64,000 nucleotides of DNA, taken from Asanoa ishikariensis. GTDB lineage: Bacteria; Actinomycetota; Actinomycetes; Mycobacteriales; Micromonosporaceae. This document shows, one piece after another, positions 25,646-35,800 of this stretch (its first letter is position 1; each line of letters opens with the position of its first letter). Location: NCBI RefSeq assembly GCF_900107455.1, contig NZ_FNQB01000001.1, forward strand, positions 1,798,001 through 1,862,000, read 5' to 3'. The notes beneath the pieces were generated by a model. That model ran no database searches and was not told the DNA's origin. It saw only the letters and a list, made by a program, of their open reading frames with translations. Made by a program: the position numbers and the translations under genes.

Positions 25646-25757
25646 GTCAAGTAAGTGACGGTTTTCCGTCCCAGCTCCACCCCAGGGCGGGGGATGGGTG
25701 AAGATGTCCAGGCACCGCTCTCCGGTGCGTCGACACCCATGAGCTGGGGAGGGCTTG
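25644..25757 (+). ncRNA. Candidate structured leader of the sugar transferase gene
   Basis: The stretch before the glycosylphosphotransferase folds as nested stems: 25670-25677 with 25741-25748 (8 bp), 25694-25700 with 25734-25740 (7 bp, stacked directly on the first at the 3-prime side), and a local hairpin 25712-25717/25723-25728. A competing pairing of 25679-25683 with 25696-25700 is possible. A further hairpin sits at 25644-25661. The closing stem's 3-prime strand contains part of the Shine-Dalgarno GGGGAGGG (25746-25753), so folding would occlude the ribosome site. It matches no riboswitch class I know. Pairings are read by eye only. Confidence 0.45.
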
Positions 25758-27263
25758 GTGCCGTCGGCGACGCTGGTTAACCCCGCTTCCACGCGCCCGG
25801 ACAACGGGCGCCACGCCGTCGACGCGGCGTTGGTGCGGGCCCGTTTACGCGCATACGTGCGCGCCGTTTTTCTGGTCGACATCGCGATGGTCACCCTGGC
25901 GATGGTCGGCGGCTACATGGTGCGGTTCGGTGAGCTGTCCAAGGGCTTCGGCGGCGGCGCACCTCGCGACTCCGTGCCGTACGCCATCATCATGGTCGGC
26001 CTCGGCCTGGTCTGGCTGCTCTCGCTCAAGTTGATGCGCAGCTACGACGCCCGGCTGATGGGCTACGGCGTCGACGAATACCGGCGGGTCGCCGCCGCGA
26101 CCATCCGGCTGGCCGGCGCCATCGCCATCGTCGGCTACGTGGTCGACCTCGGCGTCGCACGCTGGTTCCTGGCGCTGACCTTCTCGCTGGGCCTCGTCGG
26201 CCTGGTGCTGGGCCGCTACGCCGCGCGCAAGTGGCTGCACCACGCCCGCCGGCGGGACGCGTCCTGGTCCCGCCAGGTGCTCGTGGTCGGCGACGCCGTG
26301 CACATCAACGAGCTCGTCGCCACGCTGCGCCGCGAGCCCTACGCCGGTTACCACGTGGTCGGGGCGTGCATTCCCGACGCGTTGATCGCGCCGGTGCCGC
26401 AACGGCTCGGTGACGTGCCGGTGGTCGGGTCGTTCCGCACCGTGCTGGAGGCGGTCGAGTCGACCGGCGTCGACACCGTGGCGGTCACCACCTCGGTCGA
26501 GCTGACCGCGATCCGGCTGCGCCGGCTCGGCTGGCAGCTCGAGGGCACCGGCGTCGACATGGTGCTGGCGCCCGCGCTGACCGACGTGGCCGGCCCGCGG
26601 ATCCACACCAGGCCGGTCGCGGGTCTGCCGCTGATCCACGTCGAGGCGCCCGAGTTCCGTGGCGGCCGCAAGCTGGTCAAGGGCTTCTTCGACCGGGCCG
26701 CCGCGCTGGTCGCGCTGACCCTGGCCGCACCGCTGCTGTTGGCCATCGCGATCGCCATCAAGCTCGACGGCCGCGGCCCGGTGTTCTTCCGGCAGACCCG
26801 GGTGGGCATGTCCGGCAAGGAGTTCTCCGTCTTCAAGTTCCGCACCATGGTGGTCAACGCCGAAGAGGTCCTCGCGCAGCTCAAGGCCCGCAACGAGACC
26901 GACGGGCTGATGTTCAAGATGCGCGACGACCCGCGGGTGACCCGGGTCGGCCGGTTCCTCCGGCGCTTCTCGCTCGACGAGCTGCCCCAGTTGGCCAACG
27001 TGCTGCTCGGCCAGATGAGCCTGGTCGGGCCGCGCCCGCCGCTGCCCCGTGAGGTCGCCCGTTACGACGGCGACGTGGCCCGCCGGCTGCTGGTCAAGCC
27101 GGGCATCACGGGGCTCTGGCAGGTCAGCGGGCGCTCCGACCTGACGTGGGAGGACGGCATCCGGCTCGACCTCTACTACGTGGAGAACTGGAGCCTGACC
27201 GCCGACCTGGCCATCCTGTGGAAGACGGTCGGAGCGGTCATCGCCAGTCGGGGCGCTTACTGA
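25758..27263 (+). CDS. Exopolysaccharide polyprenyl glycosylphosphotransferase
   Basis: A 501-residue membrane enzyme that transfers a sugar-1-phosphate to a polyprenyl phosphate, the first step of exopolysaccharide assembly. N-terminal half: four to five helices and a CoA-binding-like Rossmann segment (about 160-270, VLVVGDAVHINELVATLRR). C-terminal bacterial sugar transferase domain (about 300-501) has KLDGRGPVFFRQTRVG, FKFRTMV, the RVGRFLRRFSLDELPQLANV motif and LVGPRPPLPREV, ending KPGITGLWQVSGRSDL. Start GTG 25758 behind GGGGAGGG; a TTG lies three bases earlier. It overlaps the convergent phosphatase gene by seven bases. No other polysaccharide genes are adjacent. Confidence 0.93.
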   Translation: MPSATLVNPASTRPDNGRHAVDAALVRARLRAYVRAVFLVDIAMVTLAMVGGYMVRFGELSKGFGGGAPRDSVPYAIIMVGLGLVWLLSLKLMRSYDARLMGYGVDEYRRVAAATIRLAGAIAIVGYVVDLGVARWFLALTFSLGLVGLVLGRYAARKWLHHARRRDASWSRQVLVVGDAVHINELVATLRREPYAGYHVVGACIPDALIAPVPQRLGDVPVVGSFRTVLEAVESTGVDTVAVTTSVELTAIRLRRLGWQLEGTGVDMVLAPALTDVAGPRIHTRPVAGLPLIHVEAPEFRGGRKLVKGFFDRAAALVALTLAAPLLLAIAIAIKLDGRGPVFFRQTRVGMSGKEFSVFKFRTMVVNAEEVLAQLKARNETDGLMFKMRDDPRVTRVGRFLRRFSLDELPQLANVLLGQMSLVGPRPPLPREVARYDGDVARRLLVKPGITGLWQVSGRSDLTWEDGIRLDLYYVENWSLTADLAILWKTVGAVIASRGAY

Positions 27264-28396
27264 GCCTTCGGGCCGTTCCAGTCGAGGCAGACGACCACCG
27301 CGTCGTCGGCCAAATCGGACGACACGTGCGCGCGCAGCTCGCCGAGCAGCGCGCGCACGGCGTCCAACGGAGACCGGTGGCGGCTGCGCCGGACGAACTT
27401 GGTCAGCGCGCTCTCGCCGTACCGGCTGCCGGCCTGGTCCAGCGCGTCGTACACGCCGTCGCTGATCACGAACATCCGGTCGCCGACCTCCAGCTCGAAG
27501 GTCTGCGGCCGGTAGATGGTGCCGTCGAACATGCCGAGCGGGAGCTGGGCCTCGAGCTCGACGTCGCTGACCTCGTCGCCCCGCAGCAACAGGAGCTGAG
27601 GTGAGCCGGCGTCCACCGCGGTGACCACCCCGCTGGCCAGGTCGACCTCCAGCAGCAGCGCGGCCAGGTGCTGCTCGCCCCGGTAGTGCGCGTAGACCGC
27701 CTGGTCGGCCAGCGCGGCCTGGTCGGCCAGGTCCAACCCGCCGCGGCGGGCGTTGCGCAGGGCGAAGGTCGCCAGAGTGGTCAGCGTCGCGGCGGCGACG
27801 CCCTCGCCGGAGCCGTTCACCGCGGACAGCCAGAGCCGGTGCCCGTCGTCGGCCCAGTCGAAGCTGTCGCCACGCACCGCGTACGCCGGTTCGAGTTGCC
27901 CGGCCAGCGCGAACGACGGACGGGACCGGCTGCGTCCGGGCAGCAGCTCCCACTGCATCTCGGCGGCCAGGGTCAGCCGGCGGGCGCGGGCGGCGACCAG
28001 GTAGCGGTCGGTGCTGCCGCGCACCGCCGCGACCTCGTGCGCGACATGGTTGGCCAGGTCCGCGAGCTCGGCCCGGGCCGAGTCGTCGTCGTCGGCCACC
28101 GGCGCCAGCCGCAGGACCCCGATCCGGTCACCGCGCATGGTTACCGGCAGGAACAGGACTGGGTCGTCGTAAACCTCCGACTGGTGGTCGAAGCTCCGCC
28201 AGGCCGGGTCGCCGGGCCGGGTCACCGCCTCGCCGCCGTCCAGCGGCAGCAGGGCGGCGAGCCGGTAGTCGACCAGCAGGAGGTCCACCTCTGTGATCCC
28301 GTAGTGCTTTTCGAGCTGGTCGCCGAGCCGTTCCACGATCGCGTCGGCTTCGGATTGCGACAGCGCGCGTTCGACATCGACTAACCGTTCGTTCAT
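27257..28396 (-). CDS. SpoIIE-type PP2C phosphatase with N-terminal GAF-like domain
   Basis: A 379-residue protein with a GAF-like sensory region (about 1-150) and a PP2C/SpoIIE phosphatase domain (about 180-375). GDSFDWADDG (metal site), LPLGMFDGTIYRPQTFELEVGDRMFVISDGVYD and the final DDAVVVCLDW are visible. The usual metal-ligand DG is replaced by NG in SAVNGSGEG; as I recall, this substitution recurs in actinobacterial relatives with TNGMGEG, so it looks like a subfamily trait rather than damage. Such phosphatases dephosphorylate anti-sigma antagonists. ATG 28396 with GAGGGG upstream. Divergent from a MarR regulator across 56 bases. Confidence 0.88.
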   Translation of the reverse strand: MNERLVDVERALSQSEADAIVERLGDQLEKHYGITEVDLLLVDYRLAALLPLDGGEAVTRPGDPAWRSFDHQSEVYDDPVLFLPVTMRGDRIGVLRLAPVADDDDSARAELADLANHVAHEVAAVRGSTDRYLVAARARRLTLAAEMQWELLPGRSRSRPSFALAGQLEPAYAVRGDSFDWADDGHRLWLSAVNGSGEGVAAATLTTLATFALRNARRGGLDLADQAALADQAVYAHYRGEQHLAALLLEVDLASGVVTAVDAGSPQLLLLRGDEVSDVELEAQLPLGMFDGTIYRPQTFELEVGDRMFVISDGVYDALDQAGSRYGESALTKFVRRSRHRSPLDAVRALLGELRAHVSSDLADDAVVVCLDWNGPKAQ

Positions 28397-28452
28397 CGCT
28401 GGTCCCCTCGGCGAGGTGGCGGCGCCTGCCGTCGGGGTAGGGTTTTCCCACC

Positions 28453-28923
28453 ATGGCCGATCACCATGCGTCCTCCGACGTAGCCGCTCAGGCTGCCGCT
28501 GTCGACAGCGCGGCAGAGGCGTTGCTGTCCGTGTGGGACGCGGCTCGCGAAGGTGCCGCTGATCGCGTCTCGGGGTCACAGTTACGCGCGATGCTCGTGG
28601 TCGAGGAGTTAGACGGCATCAATTTGCGTGGTCTCGCGGGAAGCCTGGGCATGATCCTTTCTTCGGCCAGTCGGCTCTGCGACCGGTTGGTCGCCGCCGG
28701 CATGATCGAGCGCTTCCCCGGGCGCACCGACCGCCGCGAGATCGCGTTGCACCTCACCAAGGTCGGCCACCGGCTGCTGGAGGAGCTCCGCGCCGAACGC
28801 CGCCGCCGGCTCAGCGAGGCACTGGCCCAGATGAGCCCGGCCGCCCGGCAGGCACTGCTGCGCGGCCTGAGCGAGTTCAGCGACGCGATGGCCAAGCCCG
28901 CGTCGGAGTCGTTGACCGCCTAG
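28453..28923 (+). CDS. MarR-family transcriptional regulator
   Basis: A 156-residue winged-helix regulator. SGSQLRAMLVVEEL opens the MarR core, NLRGLAGSLGMILSSASRLCDRL is the recognition helix region, and GRTDRREIALHLTKVGHRLL is the wing. It ends with an amphipathic dimer helix. The divergent phosphatase makes this a regulator-phosphatase pair that may respond to the same stress, but no operator stands out in the 56-base gap. Its stop overlaps the convergent ROK stop by three bases. Confidence 0.9.
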   Translation: MADHHASSDVAAQAAAVDSAAEALLSVWDAAREGAADRVSGSQLRAMLVVEELDGINLRGLAGSLGMILSSASRLCDRLVAAGMIERFPGRTDRREIALHLTKVGHRLLEELRAERRRRLSEALAQMSPAARQALLRGLSEFSDAMAKPASESLTA

Positions 28924-30092
28924 GTCCGGACCCACTCCGCGGGCTCGGCGAGGATGTCGCGGACCACCGCACCGGCGGCACCGACCGCGGCCGCGGCCGG
29001 TCCCAAAGCCGACGCCCGCACCGTCATCGGTGACCAGGCCGAGGTGAGCACCCGCCGGGACAGCTCAGCCTCGACGGCCGGTGCCAGCCAGGGCGCCAGC
29101 GGTCCGAAGATCCCGCCCAGCACCACCGTGTCGACGTCGAGCATGTTGACCACACCGGCCAGCGCGACGCCGAGCGACGTGCCCGCCGCGGGCAGCCGGT
29201 GCGCGGCCAGGTCCGTGTCGGCGCGCAGCCGGGCCAGGCCCGCCTCGCCGGCGGGCAGGTCGCGCAGCAGCGCCTCCTGACCGGCGTACTGCTCCAGGCA
29301 ACCGAGCGCGCCGCACCGGCAGCGTGGGCCGTCGGGGTGGACGCAGACGTGGCCGAGCTCGCCGCTCCAGCCCCGGGCGCCGCGGAACAGGTCGCGGTGC
29401 AGCACGATGCCCGCGCCGATGCCGATCTCGCCGGAGACGTAGACGAAGCTGTCCAGGCCCTGCCCGCCGGCGTGCAGCTCGGCCAGGGCGGCCAGGTTGG
29501 CCTCGTTGTCGATGGTCACCGGCAGGTCGCCCAGGGGTCCGCCGGCCAGCGTCCCCGCCGCGTCGACGTCGTGCCAGGCCAGGTTGGGGGCGCGGTGCAC
29601 CAGGCCGGTGCCGGAGACCAGCCCCGGCACGGCGAGCGCGGCGCCGGCGACGACGCGTCCCGCCGCCAAAGCTTCGGCCCGTAACCGCGCGCCGAGGCCC
29701 GCCACCGCCGTGAGCACCTCGGTCGGGGAGACCGGGCGCTGGTCACCATGCAGCACAGCCCGGTGCCGCACCGTGCCGGTGAGGTCGACGACGCAGCCGG
29801 CCAGGTAGTCGACGTTGATCTCCAAGCCGAGCCCGGCCGGGCCGTACGCGTGCAGGACCAGCCCGGCCGCCGGTCGCCCGGCGCCGGCCCGCGGCGCGGG
29901 ACCCACCTCGGCCAGCAGGCCGCCGACGACCAGATCGTCGACCAGCGCGGAGACGGTGGCCCGGGTCAGCCCGGTGCTCGCGGCCAGGTCAGCGCGCGAC
30001 GGAGGTCGATGCGCGGCGGCCACCTGACCGAGCACCAGGGCCAGGTTGTGCGCCCGCACGCTGGCCTGGCGTACCGGTGATCCGCCGTTCAC
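28920..30092 (-). CDS. ROK-family repressor, likely XylR of the xylose genes
   Basis: A 390-residue ROK protein: N-terminal winged helix (about 10-75, [23 protein letters not shown]), then a sugar-kinase-like domain with [19 protein letters not shown], the ROK zinc motif [18 protein letters not shown] (HxC-x-C-C), and [16 protein letters not shown] repressors of this size typically bind xylose and repress xylAB, and it is divergent from xylA across 88 bases. GTG start at 30092 with AAGG upstream. Confidence 0.9.
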   Translation of the reverse strand: MNGGSPVRQASVRAHNLALVLGQVAAAHRPPSRADLAASTGLTRATVSALVDDLVVGGLLAEVGPAPRAGAGRPAAGLVLHAYGPAGLGLEINVDYLAGCVVDLTGTVRHRAVLHGDQRPVSPTEVLTAVAGLGARLRAEALAAGRVVAGAALAVPGLVSGTGLVHRAPNLAWHDVDAAGTLAGGPLGDLPVTIDNEANLAALAELHAGGQGLDSFVYVSGEIGIGAGIVLHRDLFRGARGWSGELGHVCVHPDGPRCRCGALGCLEQYAGQEALLRDLPAGEAGLARLRADTDLAAHRLPAAGTSLGVALAGVVNMLDVDTVVLGGIFGPLAPWLAPAVEAELSRRVLTSAWSPMTVRASALGPAAAAVGAAGAVVRDILAEPAEWVRT

Positions 30093-30109
30093 ACCCTTGA
30101 CACTGCCAC

Positions 30110-30152
30110 GACTCAGTCAAATAATTCAACCGCTAAACAAATTCCGCGCCTA
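30110..30152. promoter_or_regulatory. AT-rich regulator/xylA intergenic region, probable XylR operator
   Basis: In a window that is otherwise strongly GC-rich, 30113-30150 is rich in A and T (CAAATAATTCAACCG, CTAAACAAATT). The 88-base space between the divergent ROK and xylA starts must hold both promoters, and ROK repressors bind AT-rich sites of this kind. I cannot define the exact dyad. Confidence 0.5.
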
Positions 30153-30180
30153 TGGTGCGCACTTTCGGAGGAGGCCCAGG

Positions 30181-31371
30181 ATGGCAGCCGATCCCACCCG
30201 CGCCGACAAGTTCTCGTTTGGTCTCTGGACCGTCGGCTGGCAGGCCCGCGACCCGTTCGGCGACGCCACCCGGCCGCCGCTGGACCCGGTGGAGTCCGTT
30301 CACCGGCTCTCCGACCTCGGCGCCTACGGTGTGACGTTCCACGACGACGACGTGATCCCGTTCGGCTCCGACGACGCCAGCCGCGCCGAGCACATCGCCC
30401 GGTTCCGCAAGGCGCTCGACGAGACCGGCATCGTGGTGCCGATGGTGACCACGAACCTGTTCACCCACCCGGTGTTCAAGGACGGCGGCTTCACGAGCAA
30501 CGACCGCGACGTACGCCGGTTCGCGCTGCGCAAGGTCATGCGCAACATGGAGCTGGCTGCCGAGCTCGGCGCGGAGACCTACGTGATGTGGGGCGGCCGC
30601 GAGGGTTCCGAATACGACTCGGCCAAGGACGTGCAGGCGGCCCTCGACCGCTACCGCGAGAGCGTCGACTTCCTGGCGCAGTACTCGATCGACCGCGGTT
30701 TCGGCCTCCGCTTCGCCCTGGAGCCCAAGCCCAACGAGCCGCGCGGCGACATCCTGCTGCCGACGGTCGGCCACGCGATCGCCTTCATCTCCAGCCTCGA
30801 GCACGCCGACCTGGTCGGTCTCAACCCCGAGGTCGGGCACGAGCAGATGGCCGGGCTCAACTACGCGCACGGCATCGCCCAGGCGCTGTGGCACGGCAAG
30901 CTCTTCCACCTCGACCTCAACGGCCAGCGCGGCATCAAGTACGACCAGGACCTGGTCTTCGGCCACGGTGACCTGACCAACGCGTTCTCCCTGGTCGACC
31001 TGATCGAGCACGGCGCGCCCGGCGGCGGCCCGAGCTACACCGGCCCCCGGCACTTCGACTACAAGCCCTCGCGCACCGAGGACTTCGACGGCGTGTGGGC
31101 CTCGGCGGCCGCCAACATGCGGATGTACCTGCTGCTCAAGGAGCGGGCGCAGGCCTTCCGGGCCGACCCCGAGGTCCAGGAGGCGCTGGCCGCCAGCAAG
31201 GTCGGCGAGCTCAGCCAGCCGACACTGGGCACCGGCGAGAGCTACACCGACTTCCTGGCCGACCGCGCGTCGTACGAGGACTTCGACGCCGACGCCGTCG
31301 CCGAGAAGGGCTTCGGCTTTGTCCGCCTCAACCAGTTGGCCGTCGAGCACCTGCTCGGCGCCCGGGGCTAA
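30181..31371 (+). CDS. xylA: Xylose isomerase
   Basis: A 396-residue class I xylose isomerase, interconverting xylose and xylulose in the cytoplasm with two divalent metals. Catalytic landmarks: [11 protein letters not shown] (catalytic His near residue 53), [11 protein letters not shown] (Glu and Lys metal site), [13 protein letters not shown] and FHLDLNGQ. Length is typical of actinobacterial enzymes. The ATG is preceded by GGAGGAGGCCAGG. Twelve bases separate it from xylB. Confidence 0.97.
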   Translation: MAADPTRADKFSFGLWTVGWQARDPFGDATRPPLDPVESVHRLSDLGAYGVTFHDDDVIPFGSDDASRAEHIARFRKALDETGIVVPMVTTNLFTHPVFKDGGFTSNDRDVRRFALRKVMRNMELAAELGAETYVMWGGREGSEYDSAKDVQAALDRYRESVDFLAQYSIDRGFGLRFALEPKPNEPRGDILLPTVGHAIAFISSLEHADLVGLNPEVGHEQMAGLNYAHGIAQALWHGKLFHLDLNGQRGIKYDQDLVFGHGDLTNAFSLVDLIEHGAPGGGPSYTGPRHFDYKPSRTEDFDGVWASAAANMRMYLLLKERAQAFRADPEVQEALAASKVGELSQPTLGTGESYTDFLADRASYEDFDADAVAEKGFGFVRLNQLAVEHLLGARG

Positions 31372-31383
31372 GGGAGACTGACC

Positions 31384-32787
31384 ATGCCGCTGGTCGCCGG
31401 CATCGACTCGTCCACGCAGTCGTGCAAGGTAGTGATCCGCGATGCCGACACCGGCGCGCTGGTCCGCGAGGGGCGCGCCACGCATCCGGAGGGCACCGAG
31501 GTGCATCCGGACGCGTGGTGGCGCGCCCTGAGCGAGGCCAGCCGCCAGGCCGGCGGGCTCGACGACGTGGCCGCGGTCGCGGTCGGCGGCCAGCAGCACG
31601 GCATGGTCTGTCTCGACGAGCAGGGCGAGGTGGTCCGCCCCGCCCTGCTGTGGAACGACACCCGCTCGGCGCAGGCCGCTTCCGACCTGACCACCGAGCT
31701 CGGTGGCCCGAAGGCCTGGGCCGACGCGGTCGGCTCGGTCCCGGTGGCCAGCTTTACCATCACCAAGCTGCGCTGGCTGGCCGAGCACGAGCCGGCCAAC
31801 GCCGACCGCACGGCCGCCGTCTGCCTACCGCACGACTGGCTGACTTGGCGGCTGGGCGGCACCGGCGCCATCGCCGACCTGCGCACCGACCGCGGTGACG
31901 CCAGCGGCACCGGCTACTGGTCGCCGGCCACCGGCGTCTACCGCCCCGACCTGCTGTCGCTCGCGTTCGGCCGGGAGCCCCAGGTGCCGACCGTGCTGGC
32001 GCCCACCGGCCACGCCGGCCGGCTGCCCAGCGGAGCCGTGCTCGGCCCGGGCACCGGCGACAACGCGGCGGCCGCACTCGGCGTCGGCGCCCAGCCCGGC
32101 GACGTGGTCGTCTCGATCGGCACGTCCGGCACGGTGTTCAGCGTGGCCGACCTGCCCGCCGCCGACCCGAGTGGCATCGTGGCCGGCTTCGCCGACGCCA
32201 CGGGCCGCTTCCTGCCGCTGGTCTGCACGCTCAACGCCGCCCGGGTGCTCGACGCCGCGGCGGCGATGCTCGGCGTGACGCACAGCCAACTCGCCGAACT
32301 GGCCGGCCAGGTGCCGTCCGGTGCCGACGGCCTGGTCATGGTGCCCTACCTGGAGGGCGAGCGGACCCCGAACCGGCCGCTGTCGACCGGTGCGGTGCAC
32401 GGGCTGACCCTGAAGACCTCGACGCCGGCGCACTTCGCCCGGGCCGCGGTCGAAGGCATGCTCTGCGCACTCGCCGACGGCCTCGACGCACTCATCGCCG
32501 AGGGCGCCGCGGTCAATCGGGTGATCCTGATCGGCGGCGGCGCGCGCAGCGAGGCGGTCCGGCGGATCGCTCCCGAGGTCTTCGGCTGCGGCGTCGTGGT
32601 GCCCGAGCCCGGCGAGTACGTCGCCGACGGCGCCGCCCGCCAGGCCGCGTGGGCCATCTCGGATCAGCCGGCACCGCCCGCCTGGGCGACCGGCCGGAGC
32701 GAGAGCTACGGCGCCCGTCCGGTGCCGGCGATCCGTGAGCAGTACGCCGCCGTCCGCGAACTGGTGCACGATCGTCCCGTGGCTTAA
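31384..32787 (+). CDS. xylB: Xylulokinase
   Basis: A 467-residue FGGY-family kinase that phosphorylates D-xylulose. Domain I begins [16 protein letters not shown], then VGGQQHGMV and LLWNDTRS; domain II has [12 protein letters not shown] and [15 protein letters not shown]. Completes the two-step entry of xylose into the pentose phosphate pathway. Starts at ATG 31384, 12 bases after xylA. Its stop is 39 bases upstream of the helicase gene on the same strand. Confidence 0.95.
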   Translation: MPLVAGIDSSTQSCKVVIRDADTGALVREGRATHPEGTEVHPDAWWRALSEASRQAGGLDDVAAVAVGGQQHGMVCLDEQGEVVRPALLWNDTRSAQAASDLTTELGGPKAWADAVGSVPVASFTITKLRWLAEHEPANADRTAAVCLPHDWLTWRLGGTGAIADLRTDRGDASGTGYWSPATGVYRPDLLSLAFGREPQVPTVLAPTGHAGRLPSGAVLGPGTGDNAAAALGVGAQPGDVVVSIGTSGTVFSVADLPAADPSGIVAGFADATGRFLPLVCTLNAARVLDAAAAMLGVTHSQLAELAGQVPSGADGLVMVPYLEGERTPNRPLSTGAVHGLTLKTSTPAHFARAAVEGMLCALADGLDALIAEGAAVNRVILIGGGARSEAVRRIAPEVFGCGVVVPEPGEYVADGAARQAAWAISDQPAPPAWATGRSESYGARPVPAIREQYAAVRELVHDRPVA

Positions 32788-32826
32788 ATAGTCACACTGG
32801 CCCCACCGCGTTACCGTCGGACAGCG

Positions 32827-35800
32827 ATGGAGCAGCAGGAGGGCGCCGACGCGCCACACGAGATCCGCGAGCGTGCCGTAGCGCTCGCGGAGTACCTGCT
32901 CGCCGTGCGGGCGCTGCTGGACAAGCCGGTCCGCGCGGTGCCGGCCGGCGACGCGTTCTGGCAGCACGACCTGCCCACGCACCCGGCGGTGGAGCTCGGC
33001 CCGCGGCAACCCGGCGGCGGCTGGCTGCGGGTCGGTCGTCCGGTCCTGCCGGCCGCGCCGTCGATCCCGAACGCGCTGCTGCGCCACCTGGCCTGGGACC
33101 TCACGCCCGACCACCCGCCGACCCTCCCGGGCGACCACGACGAGACCCGCACGGCCGTGTTCACGACGTGGCTCGACGAGCAGTGGCGACCGTGGGCGAC
33201 CTCCCACCGCGGCGCCGTCGCCGCCCGGGCGCTGCACGACCGCCTCTACGACCTGCGCTACCGCGTCGACGTCGACTCGGCACGGGTCGAGCTGGTCTGG
33301 GGGCACGCGATCCTCGACGCCCCGGTCGGCGGCGAGCCGGTCCGCTACCCGCTGTTGGCCACCCCGGTCGCGATCGACTACGACCCGGAGACCACGACGG
33401 TCACCGTGCACCCGCAGGGTCCGGCGCGGCTCCAGGTCGACGCGCTCGGCGGCCTCGACAACCGCCGGGTCGGTGACCTGCTCGACCTCGCCGCGCCGGG
33501 TGGCCAGGTGGAGATCGACCCGTGGGACGCGGCCGAGCGCCAGGAGTTCGCCGGCCGGGCGCTGCGCCGGCTGGGTTTCGAGCCGACGCTGCGGTTCGGC
33601 CCCGACCCGCTGGACGAGCCGCACGTGCACGACACCGGCGTGCTCTTCCTGCGCCCGCGCCAGCGGATGGTCCGCCGGTTCCTGGAGGCCGAGCGCGACC
33701 GCCTGGCCGCGCCGGGCGGCGGCGCGGTCGGCGCGCTGGCCGGCATCCTGGCGCACGAGCCGAGCGTGCTGCGGATGCCCGACGACGACCCGGACGCCTG
33801 GGTGCGCACCGGCGAGCGGCTGCTCATGCCGATGGCGACCAACGACGCGCAGGAGTCGATCGCGGCGCGGCTGGCCGCGCACCGGACGGTGGCCGTGCAG
33901 GGCCCGCCCGGCACCGGCAAGACGCACACCATCCGCAACCTGATCTGCCACCTGGTCGCGCACGGCAAGCGGGTGCTGGTCCTCGCGCAGAAGGAAGACC
34001 CGCTGCGGGTGCTCCGGGACGGGCTCCCCGCCGAGATCCAGCCGCTGTGCCTGGCCGTCCTCGGGCGTTCGGCCGACCAGCTCGTCCAGTTGCAGATCGC
34101 GGCCCGCGAGCTCTCCGACCGCGCCGCCACGCTGGACCGCCCGGTGGCGGCCGCCGAGGTCGCCCGCACCACCGACGAGATCGACGCCGCGCACGGCCGG
34201 TTCGCGGCGGCCCGCGACGAGCTGCTGGCGGTGGCCGAGCGGGAGGCGACCACGTACCCGATCCGCGGCGTGCTCTCCTCACCCGCCGAGGTCGGTGAGT
34301 GGCTGCGCCGCACGCGCGCCGACGGCATCGTGCCCGACCCGGTGCCGCCGAGCCTGCCGGCGCCGCTGACAGCGGGGGAGTTCGGCCTGCTCGGCGACCT
34401 GGCGCGGGCGATCTCGCCCGCTGACCGGGCACACGCGCTGGCCGACCTGCCGGCCGACGGCACGCTGCCCTCCGGCGAGGCGGTGGCGGCCCAGCGGGCG
34501 GCGCTCGGCGACGCCGGCAAGGTGGTCGAGCAGGCCCGCGACCGGGGCGTCGACGCCGACGGTGCCCGCCGGCTCGGCCCGGACGGTGTCGACGAGCTGG
34601 CCGGGGCGCTGCGCGCGGCGGCCGAGACGCTGGCCCGGCGGGCCGGCAGTTGGACCGACCGGCTCGGCCAACTGATCCGCGAGCCGAGCTGGCAGACGGT
34701 CTGGGACGAGCAGGTGACGGCGAGCCGCTCGATGCTGGGCGAGCTGGGCCGGCGCACCGCGGCACTGTCCGGCCACCACCTGGAGCTCGGCGCCGAGCAC
34801 GCCGGCCAACCCCGCCGGCTGCTCGCCCAACTCGGCCAGGTCCGTGAGCGGTTCGCCGCAGGCAAGCCGGTCCGCCGGCTCACCCACGGCGACCTGGCCA
34901 AGCTGCTCGCCGACTGCCGGGTCGACGACGAGCAGCCGCGCACGGTCGCCGACGTCGACCTGCTGGTCGCCTGGGTGGAGCGGGAGCAACTGCGGGCGCG
35001 GCTCGCCGGCCGCTGGGCCGAATGGTCCACCCGCCTGGGTGCGCCGACGCCGGGGCAGCACGGTGGCGAGCCGGAGCTGTGGGCCGGCCAACTCCTCGCC
35101 GAGGCCCTAGACGCGCTCGACTGGGAGAGCCGCCGCTGGCCAGCCTTGCGCGCCAACCTGGCCGTGCTCGTGCCGGCCTGTCCCCGCGCCGTCGACCCGG
35201 CGGAGCTGGCCGAGCTCGCCGACCTGGCCGAGGCGGCTTCGGCGGTGTTCACCGTCGACCGGATCGAGGCGTCGCACCAAGCGATGGCCGGATGGCTGGC
35301 CCAGGCCACCGCCGCGCCCGGCGCGCCGCCGGTGCTCCGTGCACTGGCCGCCGCCTGGGCCGCGGAAGACGCCGTGGCCTGGAACGGCGCGGTCGCGGAG
35401 ATCCGTCGGTTGTGGAGCCTCCGGCCGGATGCCACCCGCTACGCCGCCCTGCACGCCCGGCTGGCCGAGCTCGCACCCGGCTGGGCCGGCGCGTACGAGC
35501 GCGGCGTGGCTCCCGACGGCGGCGAGGCGGCGCTGCGGGCCTGGTCGTGGCGGCAGGCGCAGACCTGGTTCGACGAGGTGACCGGCGGCGTCGGCGACGG
35601 TGAGCTCTCCCGGCGCCTGGAGCGCGCCCGCGACCAGGAGCGCCGGCTGACCGGCGAGCTGGTGGTCGGCTCGGCCTGGCTCGAGGTGGCCCGCACCCTC
35701 GACGACCGGCGCAAGGCGGCGCTGGCCGACTGGACCGCCGCACTCCGCAAGATCGGCAAGGGCACCGGCAAGACCGCCGCACACTGGCAGGCCGCCGCGC

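Noticed and set aside
25644-25757. Assigning the sugar transferase leader to a known riboswitch (c-di-GMP or ydaO)
   Set aside because: The conserved sequence blocks of those classes are absent, unlike at 57650-57765 where they are clear.
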